DNA of 57,447 nucleotides from Bacteroidales bacterium (GTDB lineage Bacteria; Bacteroidota; Bacteroidia; Bacteroidales; UBA932): NCBI GenBank assembly GCA_017454265.1, contig JAFTDJ010000040.1, positions 1 to 57,447 of the forward strand, read 5' to 3'. Shown piece by piece: positions 44,861 to 52,697 of this stretch (position 1 is its first letter; each line of letters starts with the position of its first letter). The notes under the pieces were generated by a model. It saw only the letters and a program-made list of their open reading frames with translations, ran no database searches and was not told where the DNA came from. The position numbers and the translations under genes were made by a program.

Positions 44861-45708
44861 AAGATTATTTTATCTACATCCATTACAAGTATTCCTTCTG
44901 CGCCAATGGCTTTCAACTGCTGCACCTTATCCCATAGCTCAGATGCATCGATAACCGAATGCAGTGAGCACCAGGCACTGTCTGCGAGGGGCAAGACGGT
45001 GGGACTGCGCATAGCCGGGAGTATTCGTATCGCCTCTTCGAGCGATTCGTTCGGGATATTCATAAGCAGATATTTCTTCCCCCGGCTGACGGTTTCAGAC
45101 TCTATCCTGAACATAAGTTCATCTACTAGCTCCCTTTCCCCGGCGTCCAGGCCTTTTTTCGCTATCAGCACGGCCTCGGATTCAAATACCGTTTCAACTT
45201 CCTTGAGGCCGTTGGCGACAAGCGTGCTGCCGGAGGACACAATATCGAAAATTGCATCCGCAATACCCACTGAAGTTGCAATTTCAACCGAGCCGGTAAT
45301 AAGCTCTACAGAAGCATCCACCCCCTTTTCTTTAAGGAACCGGCCCAAGATGTTAGGATAAGAAGTCGCTATGCGGCGTCCGGAGAGACACTGAGGGCCA
45401 TCGTATTCTTCTGTCTTGGGCATTGCAATGCTCAGACGGCAACCACCGAAACCAAGGCGGCATAAAACATCCACATCCGCCCCTTTCTCTTCTATTTCGT
45501 TAAGTCCCACTATTCCAAGGGCGGCCGTTCCTCCTTCAACGACGTGCGGAATATCGTCATCCCGCAGGTAAAGTGCCTCCAACGGAAAAGCCTGAGCCTT
45601 GGAAAGCAGTTTCCGCTTTGGGGTGTCAAGTTCGATACCGATACTCTTCAACAAATCAAGGCTGTCCTCGTTGAGCCTGCCCTTAGACTGTATTGCAATT
45701 CGCAGCAT
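44857..45708 (-). CDS. hisG: ATP phosphoribosyltransferase, long form
   Basis: 283 aa. Catalytic domains: RIAIQSKGRLNEDSLDLL, VGLNEIEEKGADVD, ATSYPNILGRFL and ELITGSVEIATSVGIADAIFDIV. C-terminal ACT-like regulatory region about 210-283 (SPTVLPLADSAWCSLHSVID), so feedback inhibition by histidine is expected and no HisZ is needed. First gene of the complete operon hisG-D-C-B-H-A-F-IE. The transcript leader holds a His-codon leader peptide and attenuator. Confidence 0.97.
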   Translation of the reverse strand: MLRIAIQSKGRLNEDSLDLLKSIGIELDTPKRKLLSKAQAFPLEALYLRDDDIPHVVEGGTAALGIVGLNEIEEKGADVDVLCRLGFGGCRLSIAMPKTEEYDGPQCLSGRRIATSYPNILGRFLKEKGVDASVELITGSVEIATSVGIADAIFDIVSSGSTLVANGLKEVETVFESEAVLIAKKGLDAGERELVDELMFRIESETVSRGKKYLLMNIPNESLEEAIRILPAMRSPTVLPLADSAWCSLHSVIDASELWDKVQQLKAIGAEGILVMDVDKIIL

Positions 45709-45721
45709 AAACTAAAAAAAC

Positions 45722-45748
45722 AAAAAAACCTGCCTTTGCAGGGCAGGT
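45722..45748 (-). terminator. his attenuator terminator
   Basis: Minus strand ACCTGCC (45748-45742), 7-nt loop, GGCAGGT (45734-45728), then a T run down to 45722. It sits 13-40 nt before the hisG ATG and after the leader peptide, where an attenuator should be. Confidence 0.85.
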
Positions 45749-45784
45749 CTGAATACTCATTATAAACAATATTACAGCAAAAGC

Positions 45785-45800
45785 GCCCTACCTGAATCAG
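45785..45800 (-). promoter_or_regulatory. Candidate antiterminator segment of the his leader
   Basis: Immediately after the leader-peptide histidines the RNA reads CTGATTCAGGTAGGGC. Its CAGGT and AGGGC parts are each complementary to the left part of the terminator (ACCTG and GCCCT), so it could pair there and block terminator formation when ribosomes stall. The pairing is short (5 bp) and needs folding. Confidence 0.45.
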
Positions 45801-45838
45801 ATAAGGTGATGGTGCCAGTTGCTGAAATAATTACTCAT
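45797..45838 (-). CDS. hisL: Histidine operon leader peptide
   Basis: 13 codons plus TGA, encoding MSNYFSNWHHHLI. Three consecutive His codons (CAC CAT CAC) lie three codons before the stop. It lies between the his promoter and the attenuator terminator in the same direction as hisG, as in classical his attenuation. The ATG is only 6 nt after the -7 element. Too short for automatic gene callers; the sequence call rests on position and the His run. Confidence 0.85.
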   Translation of the reverse strand: MSNYFSNWHHHLI

Positions 45839-45844
45839 ACACCG

Positions 45845-45874
45845 CAAATTTATCAATAAATAATTACAATGCAA
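45845..45874 (-). promoter_or_regulatory. his operon promoter
   Basis: Minus strand: TTG at 45872-45874, exactly 19 bp, TAAATTTG at 45845-45852. Transcription should start close to the leader-peptide ATG at 45838. Confidence 0.7.
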
Positions 45875-45894
45875 GAACTTTGTGCAATTTTTGT

Positions 45895-45902
45895 TAATTT
45901 TG
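45895..45902 (+). promoter_or_regulatory. Candidate -7 element of gmk-nadD
   Basis: TAATTTTG on the plus strand, 15 nt before the gmk ATG. No TTG at 18-21 bp upstream; a TTTG 12 bp upstream is too close. Confidence 0.35.
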
Positions 45903-45917
45903 TGAAAATTAGTCTCC

Positions 45918-46487
45918 ATGCAAGGAAAAGTCATCATATTCTCAGCCCCGTCCGGAGCAGGTAAAAGTACAGTTGTGAATCATCTGCTCGGCCTTCACCC
46001 GGAGTTCGAGTTCTCCATCAGCGCCACCTCCCGCAAACCGCGCGGAACCGAGCAGAACGGCGTGGAATACTATTTCATAGATGCTTTGCAGTTCCGCGAA
46101 CTCATTGCCGACAATGCCTTTGTGGAGTATGAAGAAGTGTACCACGACCGCTTCTACGGCACCCTTAAATCTGAAGTGGAACGCATCTGGAACAACGGGC
46201 ACGTCATCGTGTTCGACGTCGACGTAAAAGGTGGGGTAAGTCTGAAAAAGTACTTCGGCGATTCAGCGATGTCCGTTCTTATAGTCCCTCCTTCAATGGA
46301 AGTCCTGGAGCAGCGCCTGCGCGGCCGCGGAACAGACAGCGAAGAGGCCATACGCGAAAGGTTGGAAAAGGCTCAGTCCGAGCTGGACTATGCCGCCGGC
46401 AAATTCGATGTGGACCTTGTAAACGACCGCCTGGAAGACACCTTTGCCCAAGCGGAGGCAATAGTTGACGGATTCTTATGCGCATAG
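45918..46487 (+). CDS. gmk: Guanylate kinase
   Basis: 189 aa. P-loop FSAPSGAGKSTVV (about 8-20), SATSRKPRGTEQNGVEYYF, EVYHDRFYGTL and VFDVDVKGGVSLKK match the family; the lid region RGRGTDSEEAIRERL follows. Phosphorylates GMP to GDP, functionally downstream of GuaA. nadD begins inside its last codons (10-nt overlap). Confidence 0.96.
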   Translation: MQGKVIIFSAPSGAGKSTVVNHLLGLHPEFEFSISATSRKPRGTEQNGVEYYFIDALQFRELIADNAFVEYEEVYHDRFYGTLKSEVERIWNNGHVIVFDVDVKGGVSLKKYFGDSAMSVLIVPPSMEVLEQRLRGRGTDSEEAIRERLEKAQSELDYAAGKFDVDLVNDRLEDTFAQAEAIVDGFLCA

Positions 46488-47116
46488 CTGTTTACTCAGG
46501 CTCATTCGATCCGCTGCACATCGGGCACCAGGCCATTATGGAATACCTGACGCGCGAGCGCGCCTTCGACTGGGTGTACCTGGTAATATCGCCACAAAAC
46601 CCTTTTAAGGACCCCTCGAAGGCTGCTTCGGGAGAGCAGCGCTACCGTGCCGCAATAGACGCCGTCCGCCGTCATCCCGAGCTGCACGTCTGGGTGGACA
46701 ACATCGAGCTGTCCATGGACCCTCCGCATTACACGATACGCACGCTGGACGCCCTGCGCAAGCGCGAACCCGAAAACGATTTCACGCTGGTGATAGGAGC
46801 CGATAACCTTCATAACTTCCTGGGCTGGAGGGACGCAACGCGCATTCTTACCGAATACGGAGTTGCAGTTTACCCGCGCAGAGGCTTCGACGTTGAGGCT
46901 ATCCGTCGTTTTATGTATGAGAAAATGACCATCCTCCCCTCCCCCTACACGCTCGACTCGTCATCGCTTCACGATACTCCCGGCACGGTGGGTTTGGAAG
47001 AATCCGACCGCTTGTATAAAATCGAAATAATAAACGCTCCCGTCATAGACATCTCTTCCACCCGCATACGAGAAGGACTTGCGATGGGGGAGGATATGTC
47101 AGAATGGATGATGTAG
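46478..47116 (+). CDS. nadD: Nicotinate-nucleotide adenylyltransferase
   Basis: 212 aa. Nucleotidyltransferase motif YSGSFDPLHIGHQAI at the N-terminus, SPQNPFKD, GADNLHNFLGWRD and the C-terminal ISSTRIREGLA. Converts NaMN to NaAD in NAD synthesis. Translationally coupled to gmk by a 10-nt overlap. Ends 4 nt before a convergent gene. Confidence 0.95.
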   Translation: MRIAVYSGSFDPLHIGHQAIMEYLTRERAFDWVYLVISPQNPFKDPSKAASGEQRYRAAIDAVRRHPELHVWVDNIELSMDPPHYTIRTLDALRKREPENDFTLVIGADNLHNFLGWRDATRILTEYGVAVYPRRGFDVEAIRRFMYEKMTILPSPYTLDSSSLHDTPGTVGLEESDRLYKIEIINAPVIDISSTRIREGLAMGEDMSEWMM

Positions 47117-47120
47117 TTCC

Positions 47121-48863
47121 CTACATCGAAAAATCCACCAGTATGGGCCTGTGGTCTGAGGAATTGTAGTAGTTGCTGCGCTCCCAGACCATGTTTGTCC
47201 ATCTTTCGTTAAGTATAAGTGCATTTTTCACCCGCCCGAACATGGCCGGCGAGGCATACATGAAGTCGTAGCGCGGCGGAGTTTTGCCGGCAGCGTCGTT
47301 GGCCCAAGTACGGGTGGCGAAGAAATGGCCCGGGTACTTCAGGCCGATGATATCCTTGTAAGGAGTCCGATCAAGTATATAGTCGTGCGAGCTCAGGAAC
47401 GGGCTGTCTTCCGGAAGGCCATAGTGCCAGTTGTCGATGCGAGAGCGGGTGTTGAAATCCCCCATCATCAGCCAGTTCTCCTCCCCCTTGAACGCCGGGT
47501 TGAATATGCTCTGAGCGCAAATGTACCTGATTTCGGCCTCACGTTGTGCGTTGCCTCCCCTGCTCTGCGCCGAGTCGTAATTCGTATTCTTGATCACAAA
47601 CTTGGCGTAGTAACCGTAGGCATGGGGCCAGAGGTGCAGGGTAACGAAGTTCACTTTTGTGCCGTTCACGTCCACCTGAAAAACACCTGCCCCGTGCGCT
47701 ACGGGCATGTAAGCCTCCGGCTTGCCCGAATGGGTGAAACCTACCGTGTCGACATTGGGGTCGGTTTCTGTAATCTTAAGCAGTGTCTTTATCGGGTACC
47801 TGGAAGTGATCACTTGCGGATAATAGTCGTCGGCATACAGCCTATAGCCGCCTATGGCGGCATATTTATGACCATGTGCCTTGGCGAATCCGCTCCAGTG
47901 GGCCGGGAAATACCAGTTGGCGCCGGCCTTCTTATCCGTAGAATGGTCCTTGTAAATGCTCTGGGCTTCGCACCAGACGCATACGTCCGGGTCGTATTTC
48001 TCGACAAACTTTTTGAAGTTGTCGTACTGGTAGGGCTGGTCGCTCCACATGCCGTTCTGGATATTCCAGAAAAGCACCCTCAGGTTATTTGAATCCCTCT
48101 CCCAGTCCCGCAGCCGCTTCACCTCGATGTCATCCAGCCAGAAGCCGTGCTTCAGTGAAGTATCCGTGGAATGCCCGCACCACTGCAGCTGGGTGCCGTC
48201 GGTGGCCTGCTCCACCGTAACGCTGACCGTATGCCAGCCGCCGGCAAGACTGCCTGCGCTGAACAGGATCTCGTGCTCCAGGCCGTCGTGGACGCTGGTG
48301 ACAGGCACTTCCGCACCGTCAAGTCTGGCGCTCCTGATTATGCCGCTTAGATGCACGGAGAAGCCGAGCTCGTCGCCGAAGCCGTCGACGGTCTTCACTC
48401 TGAAGCTGACTTCAACGTCCGAGATTCCGGAAATCGCCGACAGCATGGGAGAACGCGCAATCCCCCGCTTCCCCCTGTCGTTTATGCCCACGCCCAGGCA
48501 GCCCTTATATTCGTTGCATCGGAACAGGTATACCCACGCCCCTATGTTCTTCTTCTTTATGTAGTCGTTTGAGCAGACGTGCGAAGTCGCAACGGTCTTC
48601 CACTCAGTAGATTTGAACTCTATGTGGCTCAATGGGTTCTGGACGTCGTTGCGGAAATCGTCGGACTGAATGTCAGGACCGCCGTCGGTGTCGAACAGGT
48701 CGAAGTTCTCCGCCCACAGGACGTCCCCCGGCTTCGGATCCGGGAACTTGTTTTCCGTATCGTCCTTTGCGGGATCTTTAGGCTTCAACTCGTCAAGAAT
48801 GCCGCCGGGCTTGCACGCAAGTACGGCAAGGGCAAGGCACGATATCAGCCAGATTCGCTTCAT
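47121..48863 (-). CDS. Endonuclease/exonuclease/phosphatase-family lipoprotein
   Basis: 580 aa. Lipobox VLACKPGG (Cys17). A beta-rich N-terminal region of about 30-260 residues (YIKKKNIGAWVYLFRCNEY, FSVHLSGIIRSARLDG, GFWLDDIEV) looks like a jelly-roll or adhesion domain. A C-terminal EEP catalytic domain from about 275 follows: VLFWNIQNGMWSD, DPDVCVWCEAQS (metal Glu), WLMMGDFNTRS and the terminal SSDHRPILVDF. The family includes nucleases and phosphodiesterases; the export signal suggests extracellular DNA or phosphate ester degradation (inference). ATG at 48863; the frame upstream to 49109 crosses the terminator. Confidence 0.87.
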   Translation of the reverse strand: MKRIWLISCLALAVLACKPGGILDELKPKDPAKDDTENKFPDPKPGDVLWAENFDLFDTDGGPDIQSDDFRNDVQNPLSHIEFKSTEWKTVATSHVCSNDYIKKKNIGAWVYLFRCNEYKGCLGVGINDRGKRGIARSPMLSAISGISDVEVSFRVKTVDGFGDELGFSVHLSGIIRSARLDGAEVPVTSVHDGLEHEILFSAGSLAGGWHTVSVTVEQATDGTQLQWCGHSTDTSLKHGFWLDDIEVKRLRDWERDSNNLRVLFWNIQNGMWSDQPYQYDNFKKFVEKYDPDVCVWCEAQSIYKDHSTDKKAGANWYFPAHWSGFAKAHGHKYAAIGGYRLYADDYYPQVITSRYPIKTLLKITETDPNVDTVGFTHSGKPEAYMPVAHGAGVFQVDVNGTKVNFVTLHLWPHAYGYYAKFVIKNTNYDSAQSRGGNAQREAEIRYICAQSIFNPAFKGEENWLMMGDFNTRSRIDNWHYGLPEDSPFLSSHDYILDRTPYKDIIGLKYPGHFFATRTWANDAAGKTPPRYDFMYASPAMFGRVKNALILNERWTNMVWERSNYYNSSDHRPILVDFSM

Positions 48864-48875
48864 ACTGCGAATATA

Positions 48876-48906
48876 ACAAAAAAAAAGTGGAGCCGCAGCT
48901 CCACTT
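48876..48906 (-). terminator. dnaK terminator
   Basis: Minus strand: a 9-bp stem AAGTGGAGC/GCTCCACTT with loop TGCG, followed by nine T. Placed 3 nt after the dnaK stop and just before the EEP lipoprotein ATG, separating the two transcripts. Confidence 0.85.
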
Positions 48907-48909
48907 CCC

Positions 48910-50838
48910 TTATTGCTCATCAGGTTGATTGTTACCATAATCGGGTCCGGGACCGCCCTGGGGGCCGCCTTGAGGACCGCCCTGTGCGCCAGGATCGAAT
49001 CCGGCACCTCCGGCAGGTCCTTGGGCGCCACCCTGGGCAGCCTTGGCCATATCCTCGGAAGCAGCGTGCCAGGCAGCCTCAAGTTCGGAGTTGTAACGTT
49101 CGATTGCACTCAGGTCCTTGGACTCCACAGCCTTCTTGAGTTCGGCGCAGGCATTTTCGATTGCGGTCTTCTTTTCGGCCGGAATCTTGTCGCCGTACTC
49201 CTTCAGGTTCTTCTCTGTCTGGAAGACCATAGCGTCTGCATTATTAATTTTGTCAACACGCTCCTTCTCAGCCTTGTCGGCCTCTTCGTTAGCCTTGGCC
49301 TCGTCGCGCATACGCTGGATTTCGGCGTCGGACAGGCCGCTAGAAGCCTCGATGCGGATGCTCTGCTCCTTGCCCGTGGCCTTATCTTTAGCAGAAACGC
49401 TCAGGATGCCGTTGGCGTCAATGTCGAAGCTGACCTCGATCTGAGGGATGCCGCGGGGTGCAGGGGCAATGCCGTCCAGATGGAATACACCTATCTGCTT
49501 GTTGTCCTTTGCCATGGGACGCTCGCCCTGAAGCACGCGGATTTCCACGCTGGGCTGATTGTCGGCCGCGGTACTGAACACCTGGCTCTTCTTCGCGGGG
49601 ATGGTGGTGTTGGACTCGATGAGCTTTGTCATAACTCCTCCGAGGGTCTCGATACCGAGGCTCAGAGGGGTAACGTCCAACAGAAGCACATCCTTCACGT
49701 CTCCGGTGAGAACTCCGCCCTGGATAGCAGCTCCGATTGCCACGACCTCGTCGGGGTTCACGCTCTTGTTGGGCTCCTTGCCAAAGAATTCCTTCACCAT
49801 TTCCTGAACCTTCGGGATACGGGTGGATCCGCCTACGAGCAAGACCTCATCAATCTGTGAGGCGCTCAGCTTGGCATCCTCAAGGGCCTTGCGGCAAGGC
49901 TCTATACTGCGGCGGAAGAGATCGTCACACAGAGCCTCGAATTTAGCACGGCTCAGGGTCTTGACCAAATGCTTGGGCATGCCGTCCACTGCGGTAATGT
50001 ACGGACGGTTGATCTCTGCGCTCATTGCGTTGGAGAGCTCAATCTTTGCCTTTTCAGCAGCCTCCTTGAGTCTCTGGAGAGCCATAGGGTCTTTCTTGAG
50101 GTCCATTCCGCCGTTCTCGGAAGCAAATTCGCTTGCAAGCCAGTCGATAATGGCCTGGTCGAAGTCATCGCCGCCGAGGTGTGTGTCGCCATTGGTAGAA
50201 CGCACCTCGAACACGCCGTCTCCGAGTTCCAGGATAGAGATGTCAAAGGTACCGCCACCAAGGTCGTAAACCGCAACTTTCATGTTCTTGTTTTTCTTGT
50301 CAAGACCATATGCGAGCGCAGCAGCCGTGGGCTCGTTAATTATACGCTTGACGTCCAGGCCGGCAATCTTACCGGCTTCCTTCGTAGCCTGACGCTGGCT
50401 GTCGGAGAAGTACGCAGGAACGGTAATAACCGCCTCGGTAACTCCCTGACGCAGGTAATCTTCAGCCGTCTTCTTCATCTTCTGAAGAATTATAGCGGAG
50501 ATTTCCTGGGGGCTGTAAAGCTTGCCTTTGATATCAACACGGGGAGTGTTGTTGTCGCCACGGGCTACATTGTAAGGTACGCGAGCCACTTCCTTGTTCA
50601 CCTGGTCGTAGGTCTCGCCCATGAAACGCTTGATGGAGAAGATTGTGTTCTTGGGGTTGGTAATAGCCTGACGCTTTGCCGGAGACCCAACTTTCCTCTC
50701 ACCATTGTCTGTGAATGCAACTACTGAAGGCGTAGTGCGGGCGCCTTCATCATTAATAATAACGGTCGGCTGATTGCCTTCCATAACGGCAACGCACGAA
50801 TTCGTGGTGCCAAGATCGATTCCGATAATTTTTCCCAT
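48910..50838 (-). CDS. dnaK: Molecular chaperone DnaK (Hsp70)
   Basis: 642 aa. ATPase motifs [33 protein letters not shown] and [16 protein letters not shown]; substrate domain with [20 protein letters not shown]; a C-terminal lid and a Gly/Pro/Gln-rich tail ending PDEQ. Folds nascent and stress-damaged proteins. It stands alone: no grpE or dnaJ in the window. The upstream gap contains a 28-bp inverted repeat and a hairpin, possibly stress-control elements. Confidence 0.98.
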   Translation of the reverse strand: MGKIIGIDLGTTNSCVAVMEGNQPTVIINDEGARTTPSVVAFTDNGERKVGSPAKRQAITNPKNTIFSIKRFMGETYDQVNKEVARVPYNVARGDNNTPRVDIKGKLYSPQEISAIILQKMKKTAEDYLRQGVTEAVITVPAYFSDSQRQATKEAGKIAGLDVKRIINEPTAAALAYGLDKKNKNMKVAVYDLGGGTFDISILELGDGVFEVRSTNGDTHLGGDDFDQAIIDWLASEFASENGGMDLKKDPMALQRLKEAAEKAKIELSNAMSAEINRPYITAVDGMPKHLVKTLSRAKFEALCDDLFRRSIEPCRKALEDAKLSASQIDEVLLVGGSTRIPKVQEMVKEFFGKEPNKSVNPDEVVAIGAAIQGGVLTGDVKDVLLLDVTPLSLGIETLGGVMTKLIESNTTIPAKKSQVFSTAADNQPSVEIRVLQGERPMAKDNKQIGVFHLDGIAPAPRGIPQIEVSFDIDANGILSVSAKDKATGKEQSIRIEASSGLSDAEIQRMRDEAKANEEADKAEKERVDKINNADAMVFQTEKNLKEYGDKIPAEKKTAIENACAELKKAVESKDLSAIERYNSELEAAWHAASEDMAKAAQGGAQGPAGGAGFDPGAQGGPQGGPQGGPGPDYGNNQPDEQ

Positions 50839-50870
50839 ATTCTTAATTCCTTATTTGATTATACAATTCC

Positions 50871-50889
50871 GGCCGCTGCATCAGCGGTC
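50871..50889 (-). other. Hairpin in the dnaK 5' leader
   Basis: CCGCTG, loop ATG, CAGCGG, extendable to 8 bp with a G-U pair, 33-51 nt before the dnaK ATG. No T run, so not a terminator. It may stabilise the mRNA or sense temperature; nothing more can be said. Confidence 0.35.
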
Positions 50890-50910
50890 CGTCAACTGTA
50901 TAAACAAATC

Positions 50911-50938
50911 TTTTGCCAGCCGGGAAATGCTGACAAAA
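50911..50938. promoter_or_regulatory. 28-bp inverted repeat upstream of dnaK
   Basis: TTTTGCCAGC, 8-bp spacer CGGGAAAT, GCTGACAAAA: arms match at 9 of 10 positions. It lies between the pseudouridine synthase stop and the dnaK leader. It resembles an operator in form, but not the CIRCE sequence. Confidence 0.5.
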
Positions 50939-50940
50939 TG

Positions 50941-51639
50941 TCAAAACACCGGCCAGGAAGGAGGCAGAGGCGCCGAGACGGAAATTGGTTGATGACTGAC
51001 AGGATGCTCGACGGTGATACTCCTGGCGTGAAGGCATATACTTCCGTCAGGATTGGAACGGGGCGCGCCGTATTTCAAGTCGCCCTTGATCGGGCAGCCC
51101 AGATGACCGAGTTGACAACGTATCTGGTGATGTCGTCCCGTGAGGAGCTCAACCTCAACCAGATGGTAACGTTCCGTACTCTGGAGCCATCGGTAATTAA
51201 GCTTTGCCAATTTGGCTCCGGGACGCTCGCTTGTGATATACGATTTGTTCTTGGGTTCGTTTTTTATAAGCCAGTCTTCCAGATGTCCCTGTGGCGGCTC
51301 CGGCTTTGAGCAGCAAAGGGCCCAGTATGTTTTATGAGCCCCTCCGTCACGAAAAATCACCCCCAGCCTTCCCAGCGCCTTGCTGGTCTTGGCGAAAACG
51401 CAAACTCCGCTCACAGGCCTGTCCAGACGGTGCGGAATACCAAGAAAGACTTGTCCCGGTTTTGCATTTCTCAAGGCGATGAAAGCCTTATATTTCTCGG
51501 CCAGACATTCGTCACCGGTTTTATCCCCCTGGACAATCTCGCCGGACAGCTTGTTCACGACCAGAAGATGATTGTCTTCATAGAGGATGCGGCCTTCAAG
51601 AGCCGCGTATTCTTCGTCGCTGAGATTCCTGTAAAACAT
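50941..51639 (-). CDS. RluA-family pseudouridine synthase
   Basis: 232 aa. ILYEDNHLLVVNKLSGEIVQ opening, catalytic HRLDRPVSGVCVFAKTSKA (Asp), LTGRHHQIRCQLGHLGCPIKGD and a short C-terminus. No S4 RNA-binding domain is visible, which fits the small RluA/RluC-like or TruC-like enzymes; the exact RNA target cannot be assigned. ATG at 51639 preferred over 51672. A consensus promoter ends 4 nt before the ATG. Confidence 0.9.
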   Translation of the reverse strand: MFYRNLSDEEYAALEGRILYEDNHLLVVNKLSGEIVQGDKTGDECLAEKYKAFIALRNAKPGQVFLGIPHRLDRPVSGVCVFAKTSKALGRLGVIFRDGGAHKTYWALCCSKPEPPQGHLEDWLIKNEPKNKSYITSERPGAKLAKLNYRWLQSTERYHLVEVELLTGRHHQIRCQLGHLGCPIKGDLKYGAPRSNPDGSICLHARSITVEHPVSHQPISVSAPLPPSWPVF

Positions 51640-51643
51640 GGGA

Positions 51644-51672
51644 CAAAGATAGGAAAAAACCATTTCTTTCAA
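51644..51672 (-). promoter_or_regulatory. Promoter of the pseudouridine synthase gene
   Basis: Minus strand: TTG at 51670-51672, 18-bp spacer, TATCTTTG at 51644-51651, then TCCC and the ATG at 51639. Predicts a near-leaderless mRNA. The -33 TTG overlaps the end of the araC-like gene. Confidence 0.6.
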
Positions 51673-52631
51673 GTGAGTTTCTTGAGGGAACGCACAAATT
51701 CACTCGGCGTGATATGCTCGTTGAGCTTGAACGCCATATTGAACGACACCGTATTGTGAAATCCACTCATCTGGGCCACCTCAACCATTTTAAGGCCCGC
51801 ATCTTTTTTCAGCAGTTCAACGGCATATTTGACCCTGTAATAATTTACCAGTTGATTGAAGTTTCGGCCTGAGTGAAAGTTTATAGCCCTGGAAAGGTAC
51901 ATACGGTTGGTATGTGTCATCCTGGACAGATCTTCCATAACGAAGTTGTCTTGCAGATACGGTTTCCGGGTTTCCATTATTCGCACCACATCATTGAAGA
52001 GCACGGCGGAGCGGCTCTCGGAGTCTACGTACTGTACCGGCATCGTATAGCCCTGGTTTTTCTGTGTCTGCTTCAGTATGCCCTCTTTCTTTTTACCAAG
52101 AAACAACGTACTGCGGGTACGGATTCTGTACAGCTGTACCACATTGAAGGCAAGGACGAACGCCGACAGTGTCCAGGATGCCGCCTCGTTTTCAGGCGAA
52201 AGGGCACACAGCCAAATTCCGGCCAACATGAAAGCGCACAGATGCAGCAGGTGCAATTGGGCCTGCACCCCTGGCCAAACCGCCGCGACAAGGTATAGCG
52301 GAGGGATGTCGTAATAACGGTGCCGAACGCGGTAAACTGCGAGGCAGAACAGCAAGAGGCCCGCAGAAAACACAAATGCACACACCGGAGCGTCCGTCAG
52401 TTTAAGCGCAAGCATCATAGCAAAAGAGACGCCTCCGCACATCAAAGAGGGAGCGATCTGTTCATCCGGCAAAGGATAACACATCAAAATGAACAGGGAG
52501 CACCACAGGTTGAGGCAAAGTCTCAGCGGAGAGAGAGTCCCGGACTTGAACCAGTCCGCGGCAGCAAGTGACAGCAAAAGCACCAAAGCGCTCAGCCGCA
52601 GGATTTTGTGTAGTCTAATCTTAGCTTTCAT
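51669..52631 (-). CDS. Membrane-anchored AraC-family transcriptional regulator
   Basis: 320 aa. About five to six hydrophobic segments occupy residues 10-170, then a cytoplasmic linker (TRSTLFLGKKKEGILKQTQK) and a C-terminal AraC DNA-binding domain (about 215-318): QDNFVMEDLSRMTHTNRMYL for the first helix-turn-helix and MVEVAQMSGFHNTVSFNMAF for the second, ending TPSEFVRSLKK. The membrane half has no recognisable sensor domain. Such regulators exist in Bacteroidota and presumably sense a membrane or envelope cue. TATATTTG lies 8 nt before the ATG (52640-52647). Target genes unknown. Confidence 0.87.
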   Translation of the reverse strand: MKAKIRLHKILRLSALVLLLSLAAADWFKSGTLSPLRLCLNLWCSLFILMCYPLPDEQIAPSLMCGGVSFAMMLALKLTDAPVCAFVFSAGLLLFCLAVYRVRHRYYDIPPLYLVAAVWPGVQAQLHLLHLCAFMLAGIWLCALSPENEAASWTLSAFVLAFNVVQLYRIRTRSTLFLGKKKEGILKQTQKNQGYTMPVQYVDSESRSAVLFNDVVRIMETRKPYLQDNFVMEDLSRMTHTNRMYLSRAINFHSGRNFNQLVNYYRVKYAVELLKKDAGLKMVEVAQMSGFHNTVSFNMAFKLNEHITPSEFVRSLKKLT

Positions 52632-52639
52632 AACGGACC

Positions 52640-52647
52640 CAAATATA
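52640..52647 (-). promoter_or_regulatory. Candidate -7 element of the araC-like gene
   Basis: TATATTTG on the minus strand, 8 nt before the ATG at 52631. No TTG found at the usual spacing. Confidence 0.4.
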
Positions 52648-52697
52648 AATACATGATCCGTTAATCAGGGGGATTAATAGGGGGTAATTTTAAATAT

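Noticed and set aside
48913-49860. 315-codon open frame on the plus strand
   Set aside because: Antisense to dnaK, codon-bias shadow.
50871-50938. Possible CIRCE element before dnaK
   Set aside because: The arms do not match TTAGCACTC/GAGTGCTAA; reported only as an unassigned inverted repeat.
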